DNA of 64,000 bases, taken from NCBI GenBank assembly GCA_002733765.1, contig NVWU01000009.1, positions 62,001-126,000 of the forward strand, given 5' to 3'. The translations under genes were made by a program, and so were the position numbers. Under the pieces are notes generated by a model. That model worked only from the letters and a program-made list of their open reading frames with translations. It had not been told where the DNA came from and ran no database searches. Shown here in pieces: positions 1 through 8,647 of this stretch (positions are counted from its first letter, which is position 1; the number at the start of each line of letters is the position of its first letter). This stretch comes from Colwellia sp. GTDB lineage: Bacteria > Pseudomonadota > Gammaproteobacteria > Enterobacterales > Alteromonadaceae.

Positions 1-902
1 TTAATGTCATTAGTAAGCGCCAGTTGAAATAGATCCCAAGCGTCATTTAAACAATACTTAGCAAGGTAGGCATCACGGTCAATGAGCGAGACAAAACGTA
101 AGGTGTTTGTAAGTAAATGGTTTAAGACACCATCAGTTAAGGTGTTATTAAAATCACCCATTAATATCATAGGGTTTTTAGTCGCCTCGCGACGCTCTAT
201 CATATCAATCATTAATAACGTTGCTTCACTACCACGTTGTATGGTTGAGCCCCAACCACCCGCGACTTGTGCTTTTAGGCTTTCAATAATTGTTTGTTCT
301 GCCGATCTACTTTTATTTTTCTCATCGAGTTCAATCATTGAACGTTTAGATTTAAAATGGATAACGTAACAATCACAGTTGCCTAGATGAGGCACGTCAA
401 TTGTCGCTCTTAATACCTTTCGGCTAAAAGAAAATTTATCAGTTAAACCTAATGTTTGTGCAAGTTCAGTGTTTGGCTTGACCGCTTTAATGTCAACAAT
501 AGAGTAACGAGACGCAATAGCTACTACTGGGCTTCGATAAATAAAATCATCAATGACATCAGGTTGATCAACCACTGCAAAATAATCATAGCCCTGCGCG
601 GCAACTAGTTTTTTTAATGACTCAGGACTAAACACTTCTTGAAAAGCAATAATGTCAGGTTGATATTCTCGTAAATATTCAGCAATCCAACATTGCTTTT
701 TTTGCCATTGCTCAGCACTATAAATACGCTCAAAATCATAAAAAGCATTAGGTGGCTCAAGATAATTAAACAAATTGAATGTCGCAATTTTAAGTTGCGT
801 ATTTGATAACACTTCTGAGGGAAGTATATGATTTAGTTCTTTCTTATCTTGTTGATTGATGATATTTACTCTACTAACTGATGAGGAATAATTATACCTC
901 AT
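1..902 (-). CDS. Endonuclease/exonuclease/phosphatase family protein, C-terminus cut off
   Basis: Reading the minus strand gives an open frame of about 300 codons that runs off the left edge of the window. It carries the hallmarks of the EEP (DNase I-like) fold: an early KIATFNLFNY stretch, IIAFQEV with the metal-binding Glu, and MGDFN with the catalytic Asp-Asn pair near the visible end. Substrate (nucleic acid, phosphoester or other) cannot be told. The only in-frame ATG upstream of the domain is at 902, which lies inside a perfect 21-bp palindrome; a GTG at 812 would start just before the domain and is a reasonable alternative. The family is secure, the start is not. Confidence 0.8.
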   Translation of the reverse strand, partial: MRYNYSSSVSRVNIINQQDKKELNHILPSEVLSNTQLKIATFNLFNYLEPPNAFYDFERIYSAEQWQKKQCWIAEYLREYQPDIIAFQEVFSPESLKKLVAAQGYDYFAVVDQPDVIDDFIYRSPVVAIASRYSIVDIKAVKPNTELAQTLGLTDKFSFSRKVLRATIDVPHLGNCDCYVIHFKSKRSMIELDEKNKSRSAEQTIIESLKAQVAGGWGSTIQRGSEATLLMIDMIERREATKNPMILMGDFNNTLTDGVLNHLLTNTLRFVSLIDRDAYLAKYCLNDAWDLFQLALTNDI

Positions 903-917
903 CAGTTAGTAGAGTAA
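866..917. repeat. Perfect 21-bp inverted repeat with 10-nt loop
   Basis: Positions 866-886 and 897-917 are exact reverse complements, separated by a 10-nt AT-only loop. The structure covers the most upstream possible start codon (902) of the EEP-family gene. It has no U-tract on the minus-strand side, so it is not a canonical terminator. It could be an mRNA leader hairpin or a small inserted palindrome. Confidence 0.8.
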
Positions 918-938
918 TTAAATTAAAAGTCAGCAACA

Positions 939-985
939 TATACCCGTTCCACTTGACGATTTATGATTTAAGTGGAACAGGTATA
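939..985. repeat. Palindromic TATACC element, short form
   Basis: The arms 939-954 and 970-985 pair over 15 of 16 positions (TATACC, one mismatch, GTTCCACTT) around a 15-nt loop. The arm resembles the terminus of the longer palindromic element at 3187-3352, which also begins TATACCC and continues CCACTT. It lies in the divergent gap between the EEP-family gene and the SDR gene. Similar intergenic palindromes are, from memory, common in Alteromonadales; copy number elsewhere is not visible here. Confidence 0.55.
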
Positions 986-1088
986 AAATAGAACAGCGAT
1001 AATATCTCGGTGAAGGTAATGATGTCGCTTTATCGTATTATTAACCAATAACAAGCCTAATTACATAGGTGCAGGGTAAAAATAAAGC

Positions 1089-1913
1089 ATGAGAAAATCT
1101 ATTTTAATAACCGGTTGCTCTAGTGGTATAGGTCTAGATGCTGCTTTAACCTTATCTGCTAGGGGTTACCATGTTTTTGCAACAGCTCGTAATGACGTGG
1201 ATGTAAAGTCTCTTCAAAGCAAAGGCTTAAGTGCATATCACCTCGATTTAACCAACAGTGACAGTATTCAAAATACAGTTAACCTTATTCTTGAAGAAAC
1301 GGGTGGTACTTTAGATTATTTATTTAACAATGGTGCTTATGGTCAGCCCGGCGCACTCGAAGATTTACCCACCCAAGCCCTTAAAGCGCAATTTGAAACC
1401 AATGTGTTTGGTTGGCATGAACTTACTAAGTTAATTATTCCTGTTATGCGCAATCAAGGCCATGGCCGTATTATTCAATGTAGCTCTGTTTTAGGTTTTG
1501 TTTCAATGGCTTATCGAGGTGCTTATAATGCGTCAAAATATGCCCTTGAAGGCTTAACTGATACGTTGAGATTAGAATTGAAATCAGCAAATATTGCCGT
1601 GATATTATTACAGCCGGGTCCTATTAATACGCAATTTAGAGCGAATGCATTGACTGCTTTTAAAAAATGTATTGATGATGAAAATAGTGTTCATAAAGTT
1701 CAGTATCAACAGCAGGTGGCTCGACTCTCTACTAAAAAATCGACTGCAAAGTTTACTTTAGAATCGACAGAGGTAACGAAAGCGTTGATTCACGCGTTAG
1801 AGAGTAATAGACCTAAAATTAGATACAGAATTACGGTGCCAACTAAACTATTTGCAATGTTTAAACGCATATTACCTACTCGTTGGTTAGACCATCTTTT
1901 ATCAAAAGGTTAA
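1089..1913 (+). CDS. Short-chain dehydrogenase/reductase (SDR), NAD(P)-dependent
   Basis: A 274-residue classical SDR. The cofactor-binding motif TGCSSGIG is at residues 8-15, NNGA at 80-83, the structural Asn at 105, and the catalytic Ser 132/133, Tyr146 and Lys150 are all in place, followed by the PGPINT loop at 176-181. Arg34 after the second strand (ATAR) suggests an NADP preference, which is inference. The C-terminal 70 residues are basic and variable, as in SDRs of unknown substrate often annotated as retinol or sterol dehydrogenase-like. It stands alone between intergenic gaps, so context gives no substrate. Confidence 0.88.
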   Translation: MRKSILITGCSSGIGLDAALTLSARGYHVFATARNDVDVKSLQSKGLSAYHLDLTNSDSIQNTVNLILEETGGTLDYLFNNGAYGQPGALEDLPTQALKAQFETNVFGWHELTKLIIPVMRNQGHGRIIQCSSVLGFVSMAYRGAYNASKYALEGLTDTLRLELKSANIAVILLQPGPINTQFRANALTAFKKCIDDENSVHKVQYQQQVARLSTKKSTAKFTLESTEVTKALIHALESNRPKIRYRITVPTKLFAMFKRILPTRWLDHLLSKG

Positions 1914-2079
1914 TGGGGTAAATAAATTTAATAGTGAAAGGTCAACAGACCCTAGCTTTATTCAGTCACTTTAGTTTATTGAAACTGACTTGCTAGTGAA
2001 TGAAACAAGTCATGAATAAACTTGATATTTAGCTCAGTCGTACCTACTTAATAATAAACCTAACCGAGTTGATTTTATT

Positions 2080-2904
2080 ATGCTGTCTTATTTGTTACCC
2101 ATACTTATTGGCGTATTACTTATCGGTTACTCTGCGGGAAAACCGTATTGGCGTGAGTATCAACGTAATAAAATGAGACGTAAGCCTTTTAAAAAAGAAT
2201 GGCGTAAAATTATTCAGCAAAGAATGCCTTATTTTAAACAAATGCCAACCGATTTACAGTTGCAATTAAAACAACATATCCAAGTGTTTTTGGCAGAAAA
2301 AACCTTTATCGGCTGTAACGGCGTTAAAATAACAGATGAAATACAAATAACGGTAGCTGCGCAGGCCTGCTTGTTATTACTTAATCGCAAAACAGATTAT
2401 TACCCTAAATTACATACTATACTTGTTTATCCTCGGGCTTTTATTAAAGAGCAACAAAGCTTGAATGCAGACGGTGTTCAACAAGTCAGAAAAATGGTGT
2501 TAGCGGGCGAGTCATGGGGTTTTGGCAAAGTGGTTTTGTCTTGGCAAGATACTTTAGAGGGGGCAAAAGTACCCGATGATGGGCGCAATGTGGTGATTCA
2601 TGAATTTGCTCATCAGTTAGATCAAGAAAGTGGTAAAGCCAATGGCGCTCCTATTTTAGATAAAGAGCAAAGTTATCAATGTTGGTCAGAAGTTTTTTCT
2701 TTGCAATTTGAACAACTGCAAAGGCAAGCAAAGACAGGAAAACCATCATTGTTTGATTATTATGGCGCGACAGATCCTGCCGAATTTTTTGCTGTTGCTA
2801 GCGAAGTATTCTTTGAACAATCCAGACAATTTCATTATGAATATCCAATGCTTTATCGGCAATTAAAACTTTATTATCAAGTTGATCCTATTCATTGGTC
2901 ATAA
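2080..2904 (+). CDS. mtfA: MtfA-like zinc peptidase (M90 family)
   Basis: The 274-residue protein matches the MtfA family in length and motif order. An N-terminal hydrophobic stretch (residues 3-20) is followed by a basic linker, then the zinc motif HEFAH at 174-178, and AEFFAVASE at about 234-242, which supplies the third metal ligand. In E. coli, MtfA binds the Mlc repressor and so affects glucose PTS expression; whether that role holds here is unknown. The hydrophobic N-terminus could anchor it to the membrane. It is monocistronic, with gaps on both sides. Confidence 0.85.
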   Translation: MLSYLLPILIGVLLIGYSAGKPYWREYQRNKMRRKPFKKEWRKIIQQRMPYFKQMPTDLQLQLKQHIQVFLAEKTFIGCNGVKITDEIQITVAAQACLLLLNRKTDYYPKLHTILVYPRAFIKEQQSLNADGVQQVRKMVLAGESWGFGKVVLSWQDTLEGAKVPDDGRNVVIHEFAHQLDQESGKANGAPILDKEQSYQCWSEVFSLQFEQLQRQAKTGKPSLFDYYGATDPAEFFAVASEVFFEQSRQFHYEYPMLYRQLKLYYQVDPIHWS

Positions 2905-3484
2905 ATCAAATTTTACGGGCGGTGTCTTTTGGCATAAAACCACCTTTATCTGGCATGGATAAATCGCATAGAGCTAGATTGATAAATGTTAGGTGAACTT
3001 TGTGTACTTTAGTCGAGTTATTAGCCTGATCTGGCCGTTATTATAGTGATATAATAAAATTAGTCAGATTATGATATATTCCGATTTAATTAATGTTAAA
3101 GAAACAAGGTGGTTAATTAAGTAACAGATAATTGACTATTGAAATTGAAAGCACAGGTTGTTAGCTCCAGACAAAAGCTAAGTACTTATACCCAAGCCAC
3201 TTAAATATGTGCTCCCGCAGGGCTGATTTAGAAACGCTTTATACTGCGTTATTGATCTCGATAATAGAATAACTATTCTCTCCAATCAATGCTTTGCCTA
3301 AAGGCACTTCTAATTCCAGCTAAAACCTGCATACTCAGGTGATTTGGCTATATATCCATGTAGGTACGATGTTATTGAATATTTAGACTATTTAAAATAT
3401 TAGTAGTTTGATTGCTATAATATTAAAAATTAAAATACTTACAGAAAATAAATTTAGATATCAAAATATTGATAAGGCTAGTGT
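2905..3484. other. Intergenic region, 580 bp
   Basis: No coding frame with support is seen. The main content is the palindromic element at 3187-3352. The stretch from 3360 to 3484 is very AT-rich and would hold the promoter of the downstream MaoC gene, but no convincing -35/-10 pair stands out. Confidence 0.6.
3187..3352. repeat. MITE-like palindromic intergenic element, about 166 bp
   Basis: The left end reads TATACCCAAGCCACTT and the reverse complement of the right end reads TATAGCCAAATCACCT: 12 of 16 positions match, and both continue into a similar ATATG/GTATG. The interior has no long open frame. Such size, terminal inverted repeats and lack of coding capacity fit a non-autonomous mobile or dispersed element. 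The shorter element at 939-985 shares the terminus. Copy number could not be checked. Confidence 0.5.
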
Positions 3485-4171
3485 ATGAAAGTTATAGCAT
3501 TTATTAGAGAAAAAAGAAGAAATTTACAACATCAAAATGATCAGTTTATCGCCAAGATAGAGCCTCGCTTCAAGAACTTATCAGATTTATTCAATCACAA
3601 AATCACAATGCCTTTCATAAATACGTTGAATAATCCTTGGTTTTCTCAATTTAGCCCCGTTGATGCAGAAGAAAGTAAAAGCGAGAAGTTGTTGATACAA
3701 GTGCCTGAGGCAGAAAAAATGTACAAAAGCCTTCTTGAAAAAATGGATACAGAAACCTTTTTGGGCGAATGGCATAGGGTGGGGCAAGAATGTATCGATC
3801 AATTTGCTGAAGTAACCGGTGATAAACAGTGGATACATACCGATCCTATACGTGCAGCGAAAGAATCGCCATTTAAATCAACAATAGCACACGGATTTTT
3901 AACCTTATCATTAATCCCCAAATTAACTAATTCAGTTAATGTCGATAGTAATCCTTATCCAGAAGCAAAAATGGTTATTAATTTTGGTTTGAATCAAGTG
4001 CGTTTTCCTTCCCCTGTTAAGGCAGGTTCTCGTGTTAGGGCCAGTATTAAGCTAGTCAACTTAGTGCCTATGAAGCGTAGTATCGAAGTTGTTAATGAAG
4101 TAAGTATTGAAGTTGAAAACAGTAAGCGTTTAGCGTGTGTGGCTGAAACGGTATTACGTTTATATTTTTAG
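3485..4171 (+). CDS. MaoC-like (R)-hydratase domain protein
   Basis: The C-terminal 140 residues of this 228-residue protein form a MaoC/hot-dog hydratase domain. The hydratase motif gives catalytic Asp113 and His118 (TGDKQWIHTDP), followed by AHGFLTLSLIPKL at about 135-147. Members hydrate trans-2-enoyl-CoA to (R)-3-hydroxyacyl-CoA, in beta-oxidation or polyhydroxyalkanoate supply. The first 85 residues are a basic, charged extension not found in minimal PhaJ proteins. The neighbours are not lipid genes, so the pathway is open. Confidence 0.85.
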   Translation: MKVIAFIREKRRNLQHQNDQFIAKIEPRFKNLSDLFNHKITMPFINTLNNPWFSQFSPVDAEESKSEKLLIQVPEAEKMYKSLLEKMDTETFLGEWHRVGQECIDQFAEVTGDKQWIHTDPIRAAKESPFKSTIAHGFLTLSLIPKLTNSVNVDSNPYPEAKMVINFGLNQVRFPSPVKAGSRVRASIKLVNLVPMKRSIEVVNEVSIEVENSKRLACVAETVLRLYF

Positions 4172-4341
4172 TTGACCGCGTCAACTACTAAAATAATGTG
4201 TCCACTGAGGTTAAAGCGGCTTGTTTTTGAAAATTTATCACATTACTTATATTGAAATGAAGTTGAACCATAAATTAGTTTTATGGGTATAGAAGAATAT
4301 TAAAAGTTAAGTTTACAATACGGAGGAGGCAAGAGGGGTTA

Positions 4342-5124
4342 ATGGAAAAAAATCGAAGTCAATTGAAGAGTAATTATGATGATCAAGGTTACTTTGTTAT
4401 TAGAAATTATTTTAATATAGCTGAAATATCATCTCTGAGAAAAGTGATATTAACGTTCCATGAGTTATGGAAGAAAGACAATAAAAAATTCTATCAAGAG
4501 GAAGCTTTCAATTCTTCTTTGATTACTGGAAGTGAATATTTAGCGTATGACGATCGGGTGAAGCTTTTTAATTTTATCAGTTCAAAAAAAATAATGGCTA
4601 TTGTCGAATCGGTTATACCGACTAATCCAGCTTTTATGAATACCCAACTATTTTTCAACCCCGTTAATCATCAACAAAAAGATTTTTGGCATCGAGACTG
4701 TCAGTATGATTTTGATATTGAAGATCAAAAAAAAGTTATTCATGAAACGCAGGTCGTACATCTTCGAATTCCTTTATTTGATGAACTTGGCATTGAGTTA
4801 GTGCCCGGAACACATAAGCGCTGGGATAGTGATGAAGAATTTGATGTGCGACAAGAAGAAAAGGGCCGAGTGAGTAGTGAAAGCCTCTCTACGGGTAATA
4901 AAATTAAGTTAGCCGCGGGCGACTTGTTAGTTTTTTCGGCAGATATGATCCACCGAGGTCTATACGGGTTGGATCGACTAGCGTTAGATATGTTAGTTTT
5001 TGATTCAGCGGCAGACTACGTTGATTACGTTGATGATGATTGTTTACCGGAGACGTCAATGTTGGATAAAATTGATGATCCAAGGTTATTTATGACGACT
5101 ATCCAGTTAAAGGCGCAGGGATGA
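4342..5124 (+). CDS. Phytanoyl-CoA dioxygenase (PhyH) family protein
   Basis: A 260-residue Fe(II)/2-oxoglutarate-dependent oxygenase of the PhyH family. The iron triad is visible as His117-x-Asp119 (WHRD) and distal His204 (MIHRG), with Arg212 nearby as the likely 2-oxoglutarate anchor; PGTHKRW at 155-161 is a typical family segment. A strong ribosome binding site (GGAGGAGG, 4322 onward) precedes the ATG. Substrates of this family range from phytanoyl-CoA to small secondary metabolites; nothing here identifies it. Confidence 0.85.
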   Translation: MEKNRSQLKSNYDDQGYFVIRNYFNIAEISSLRKVILTFHELWKKDNKKFYQEEAFNSSLITGSEYLAYDDRVKLFNFISSKKIMAIVESVIPTNPAFMNTQLFFNPVNHQQKDFWHRDCQYDFDIEDQKKVIHETQVVHLRIPLFDELGIELVPGTHKRWDSDEEFDVRQEEKGRVSSESLSTGNKIKLAAGDLLVFSADMIHRGLYGLDRLALDMLVFDSAADYVDYVDDDCLPETSMLDKIDDPRLFMTTIQLKAQG

Positions 5125-5180
5125 TTTTTATAAAGCACCTAACAGTCACTATTGTTTCAATACGATGAACAAGAGGTAAG

Positions 5181-5214
5181 TATGTAAAATATGAGGTAAA
5201 GCATATTTTACATA
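5181..5214. terminator. Hairpin between convergent genes
   Basis: A perfect 13-bp inverted repeat (5181-5193 with 5202-5214, 8-nt loop) sits between the converging PhyH and CBS genes. The stem is AT-rich and only weakly U-flanked, so it may act as a modest bidirectional terminator or 3' stabiliser rather than a strong intrinsic terminator. Confidence 0.45.
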
Positions 5215-5223
5215 AGAAAAAAT

Positions 5224-5625
5224 TTATTTGTTAAACTTATTAACCGCAGTGAGTAATTGTCGACAAGAAACTTGTCCAACCAACTTACCATTCTCAACAA
5301 CAGGTCGACGACGATGCTTTTTTAGTAGCATGTCCTGAGCAACATTGAGAATGTCTTCGCTAGGATGAGCAACAATTATATTTTCTTTGGTCATATATTC
5401 ACTTACCAACCCAACACCAACATTATTGTAAGTGCTTTTGAGTACGGCGGCTAAACAATCCATCTCGGAAAGCATTCCGACTAGAACTTTATTTTCATCT
5501 ATTACGCAAACCCCTGATACTTTATTATCTATGATGATTTTCATCGTATCTAATAAATTGGCATCATCTTTAACCTTAATCGGGTTAGTAATCATATAAT
5601 CACGCAGGCCAACTGACTGAAGCAT
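5224..5625 (-). CDS. Two-CBS-domain protein
   Basis: The 133-residue protein consists of two CBS motifs only. The first covers about residues 8-65 (YMITNPIKV ... GMLSEMDCL), the second about 75-130 (YMTKENIIV ... GQVSCRQLL). Stand-alone CBS pairs bind adenine nucleotides or related ligands and modulate partner proteins. No catalytic domain is fused. A Fur-like box lies 21 bp before the start, suggesting iron-responsive expression. It converges on the PhyH gene and has no operon partner. Confidence 0.85.
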   Translation of the reverse strand: MLQSVGLRDYMITNPIKVKDDANLLDTMKIIIDNKVSGVCVIDENKVLVGMLSEMDCLAAVLKSTYNNVGVGLVSEYMTKENIIVAHPSEDILNVAQDMLLKKHRRRPVVENGKLVGQVSCRQLLTAVNKFNK

Positions 5626-5645
5626 GGTAAAACACCTTATAATTG

Positions 5646-5664
5646 AATAATAATTATCATTATG
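5646..5664 (-). promoter_or_regulatory. Putative Fur box
   Basis: Read on the minus strand, this 19-mer matches the consensus GATAATGATAATCATTATC at 16 of 19 positions. It lies 21 bp upstream of the CBS-gene ATG, within the expected promoter. The surrounding DNA is AT-rich, which raises the chance of a random match. Confidence 0.5.
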
Positions 5665-6021
5665 GAAAATGATAGACCGTATGTTTTATCTGATGTACGG
5701 TCACGAAACTAACTAGAATATAAACACCATATCTAATGCAAGTCAAAGGATACTATAAATAGTTATTACAAACTATTAGACTAATTACTTATGAAATAAG
5801 TTCATCATTTTATTACCTTCGATATAATCTCTACGGTATTTCCTGCTTCTTTGGTTTTTGTCTTAAAATAAAAATAGTCTGTGGTTATTAAATACTTGAG
5901 GTTAATATGCTTAAGGATGGCAATATTAATGAGTTTTTTTTAGGCATAAATGGCAGTGAATACAAGCATGGCATATACCTTTTAAAATAATACTCTTAGC
6001 AACAAATTTAGGAAAATATAA
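5665..6021. other. Divergent intergenic region upstream of nagA
   Basis: This is the rest of the roughly 400-bp gap between the CBS gene and nagA. It is AT-rich and has no coding frame worth calling. A short purine stretch (TTTAGGAAAATATAA, 6008-6021) just before 6022 serves as the nagA ribosome binding site. No NagC/NagR palindrome could be recognised by eye. Confidence 0.5.
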
Positions 6022-7164
6022 ATGACACAATTTCGCTTTCACGCTAAACGATTATTTGATGGTCAAAACTTTATTGATGATCAGGTCATTACCATTACCA
6101 ATGGTGTTATTAGCGCGATAGATCAAAACATCAATGATGTTGATGTTAAAGCAACAGGCTTAGTTGTGCCAGGTTATATTGATTTACAAGTTAATGGCGG
6201 AGGCGGTGTTTTATTTAATGACTCTCCCTCTGTAGATAAACTAAAAACGATTATGACGGCTCATGCACAATTTGGCACAACGGCAATGATGCCAACGCTT
6301 ATTACCGATAAAATTGAAGTGATGGCTCAAGCTGCTGATGCCATGAGTGAGGCAATTACCGATAAAACACCAGGCATAATAGGTATTCATTTTGAAGGAC
6401 CCCACCTGTCAGTTGCCAAAAAAGGTACCCACAGTGCTGAGTATATTCGGCCTATTTCTGATGATGAATGGAAAATTTTATCACGTAAAGATATTGGACG
6501 TGTGATGGTTACCTTAGCACCTGAAACGGTAATACCCGAAGATATTACCCGTATGGTTGAACTAGGCATTAAGGTTTGTTTAGGCCATACCAATGCTGAT
6601 TTTTCTACAGCACAAGCAGCGGTAGATGCTGGCGCTACTGGTTTCACTCATTTATTTAATGCCATGTCTCCATTACAGGGACGTGAGCCAGGAGTCGTAG
6701 GTTGTGCTTTATTAAATGATAATACGCAATGTGGGTTAATTGTTGATGGCCATCATGTTGATTATGCAAGTTGCCAATTAGCGATTAAAACGAAACCTGT
6801 AGGAGGCGTTTTTTTAGTGACTGATGCAATGCCGCCTGTAGGCACAAATCAAACAGAGTTTCCGCTATACGATCGCACAGTTTATGTTGAAAATGGTAAA
6901 TTGACATCTTCTACTGGGGAGTTAGCAGGTTCGTCATTAGACATGGCTACCGCGGTTAAAAATACTCATATGAAGTTGAAAATTTCGCTAGATGAATCAT
7001 TACGTATGGCAAGTTTATATCCAGCTAAATATTTATATCGCAATCAGAGACTTGAACGTGGGGAATTAAAAGTAGCTATGCAAGCAGATATGATTGTTTT
7101 AAATGATGATCTTAGTGTGTTTGAAACGTGGATTGGTGGTGAACGAGTCTACATTGCTAGATAA
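6022..7164 (+). CDS. nagA: N-acetylglucosamine-6-phosphate deacetylase
   Basis: A 380-residue amidohydrolase with all NagA landmarks: PGYIDLQVNGGGG at 50-62, metal ligand Glu125 in HFEGPH, His189 (LGHTNA), His210 (FTHLFNAM) and catalytic Asp268 (LVTDAM). It removes the acetyl group from GlcNAc-6-phosphate to give glucosamine-6-phosphate, feeding chitin or amino-sugar catabolism and cell-wall recycling in the cytoplasm. The usual nag neighbours (deaminase, kinase, regulator, transporter) are absent from this window, so it is an isolated copy here. Confidence 0.93.
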   Translation: MTQFRFHAKRLFDGQNFIDDQVITITNGVISAIDQNINDVDVKATGLVVPGYIDLQVNGGGGVLFNDSPSVDKLKTIMTAHAQFGTTAMMPTLITDKIEVMAQAADAMSEAITDKTPGIIGIHFEGPHLSVAKKGTHSAEYIRPISDDEWKILSRKDIGRVMVTLAPETVIPEDITRMVELGIKVCLGHTNADFSTAQAAVDAGATGFTHLFNAMSPLQGREPGVVGCALLNDNTQCGLIVDGHHVDYASCQLAIKTKPVGGVFLVTDAMPPVGTNQTEFPLYDRTVYVENGKLTSSTGELAGSSLDMATAVKNTHMKLKISLDESLRMASLYPAKYLYRNQRLERGELKVAMQADMIVLNDDLSVFETWIGGERVYIAR

Positions 7165-7333
7165 ATAATCACAGTAATACTAACGCTATTTTTTAGCGGT
7201 AAAAATTTAATTAAATGGTGCTAAATATTGAGACTCAATTTTTAAAAAAAGTGTCAGCTATATTACTCTTTTACTGGTTCGTGTATATTCGCAGTACATA
7301 AAAATAATAATATAATAAAAGCAGTAAATCATT

Positions 7334-7552
7334 ATGAGTACATTACAACGCAAAGTGACAATCATCTACTATTCGGATGATGGATTAGAGCTTCATCACG
7401 AAGTTAAAATTTTTAAACAAAATGATGCCGGGCGAGTGGTTATTCCTCAATCATTTAAAGAGGGAAAATCAATTATCGCGGTTTGTGATGGTGAAATTGA
7501 AATTCTTAATAAGATAGGTGACCGTATATTATCGGTAAACTATATTGCTTAA
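7334..7552 (+). CDS. Small protein of unknown function, 72 aa
   Basis: A compact, well-formed 72-residue protein rich in beta-strand-forming segments (KVTIIYYS, HHEVKIF, GRVVIPQ, IIAVCDGEIEIL). It resembles small Colwellia/Alteromonas proteins grouped, from memory, as TIGR02922; this was not checked. It has no signal peptide or membrane span. It sits alone between nagA and folD, with spacing that suggests its own transcript. Function is unknown. Confidence 0.65.
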   Translation: MSTLQRKVTIIYYSDDGLELHHEVKIFKQNDAGRVVIPQSFKEGKSIIAVCDGEIEILNKIGDRILSVNYIA

Positions 7553-7605
7553 CTAACGGGCTATAAGTAGTCGCTAATATTTAATTAAACACGAAATAAA
7601 TTGAT

Positions 7606-8469
7606 ATGATAATTGATGGTAAACAGGCCGCAGCACAATTGAGAGCGGCTATAACAGAAGAAGTGGCTACCCTTAAAGAGTCAAAAGGAATTACGCCTAG
7701 TTTAACGGTTGTACTAGTGGGTGAAGATGCTGCTAGCCAAGTTTATGTACGTAATAAAGTTAAACAAACTATGGAAGTTGGCATGATTTCAAATGAAATT
7801 CGCTTACCAGTAAACTGTAGTCAAGCTGAGCTTCTCTTGCAATTATCTAACTTAAATAATGATGCGAGTGTTCATGGCATATTGGTGCAATTACCTTTAC
7901 CTAAACATATTGATGAAAGTGTTGTTATTGCGGCTATCGCCCCTGAAAAAGATGTTGATGGTTTTCATGCGATGAACTCTGGACGATTACTGAATGGTGA
8001 ATCAGGCGCTTTAATTCCTTGTACACCACAAGGTTGTATTATTCTTGCTAAACAGCATTTAGGTGACGATTTATCAGGTAAGCATGCAGTGGTTATTGGT
8101 CGCTCAAATATTGTGGGTAAACCCGTTGCTTTATTATTGCTACAAGAAAATTGTACGGTAACTATTACCCATTCTCGTACTAAAAACCTTCCGCAAATAT
8201 GTCAACAAGCCGATATTTTAATTGCTGCTGTAGGTCGTGCTGAATTTGTACAAGCCGACTGGGTAAAAAAGGGAGCAACGGTTATTGATGTCGGAATTAA
8301 CCGTATTGAAGACGCAATTACCGGTAAAATGAAATTGGTTGGTGATGTTGATTATGCTGCGGTTAGCGACGTTTGTGGTGCAATAACACCTGTTCCAGGT
8401 GGTGTTGGCCCGATGACGATTGCTTGTTTGTTAAAAAACACGCTTGAGGCCGCTAAGTTGTACGGTTAA
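7606..8469 (+). CDS. folD: Bifunctional methylenetetrahydrofolate dehydrogenase/cyclohydrolase
   Basis: A 287-residue FolD of normal length. Visible signatures are the substrate-site Tyr and Lys in [26 protein letters not shown], the NADP-binding [11 protein letters not shown] loop and the C-terminal PGGVGPMT. It interconverts 5,10-methylene-THF and 10-formyl-THF, supplying one-carbon units for purines and formyl-Met-tRNA. It ends just before a strong bidirectional terminator shared with the convergent ccmABCDE operon. Confidence 0.95.
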   Translation: MIIDGKQAAAQLRAAITEEVATLKESKGITPSLTVVLVGEDAASQVYVRNKVKQTMEVGMISNEIRLPVNCSQAELLLQLSNLNNDASVHGILVQLPLPKHIDESVVIAAIAPEKDVDGFHAMNSGRLLNGESGALIPCTPQGCIILAKQHLGDDLSGKHAVVIGRSNIVGKPVALLLLQENCTVTITHSRTKNLPQICQQADILIAAVGRAEFVQADWVKKGATVIDVGINRIEDAITGKMKLVGDVDYAAVSDVCGAITPVPGGVGPMTIACLLKNTLEAAKLYG

Positions 8470-8499
8470 GCTTTTCTATCGATTAAAAACAGAAAATAA

Positions 8500-8537
8500 A
8501 AAAACCGCAAATACTTACTGTATTTGCGGTTTTTTAT
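8500..8537. terminator. Bidirectional intrinsic terminator, folD / ccmE
   Basis: A perfect 15-bp stem (8500-8514 with 8520-8534), loop TTACT, is flanked by A- and T-runs so that it forms a GC-core hairpin plus U-tract on either strand. It fits termination of folD on the plus strand and of ccmABCDE on the minus strand. Confidence 0.88.
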
Positions 8538-8647
8538 GTTCAGCATGAACGGCATATAGTGGTGCCATGACGTTACAAGGATGTAATTTACTAGACCATG
8601 CAGGAGTAATTGTTTTGATGGCAAAGAGCGATGAAGAAAAACTTAAT

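Noticed and set aside
82-369. Plus-strand open frame of 95 codons at the left edge
   Set aside because: It lies opposite the EEP-family gene, whose minus-strand frame has clear conserved motifs; the plus-strand translation resembles nothing.
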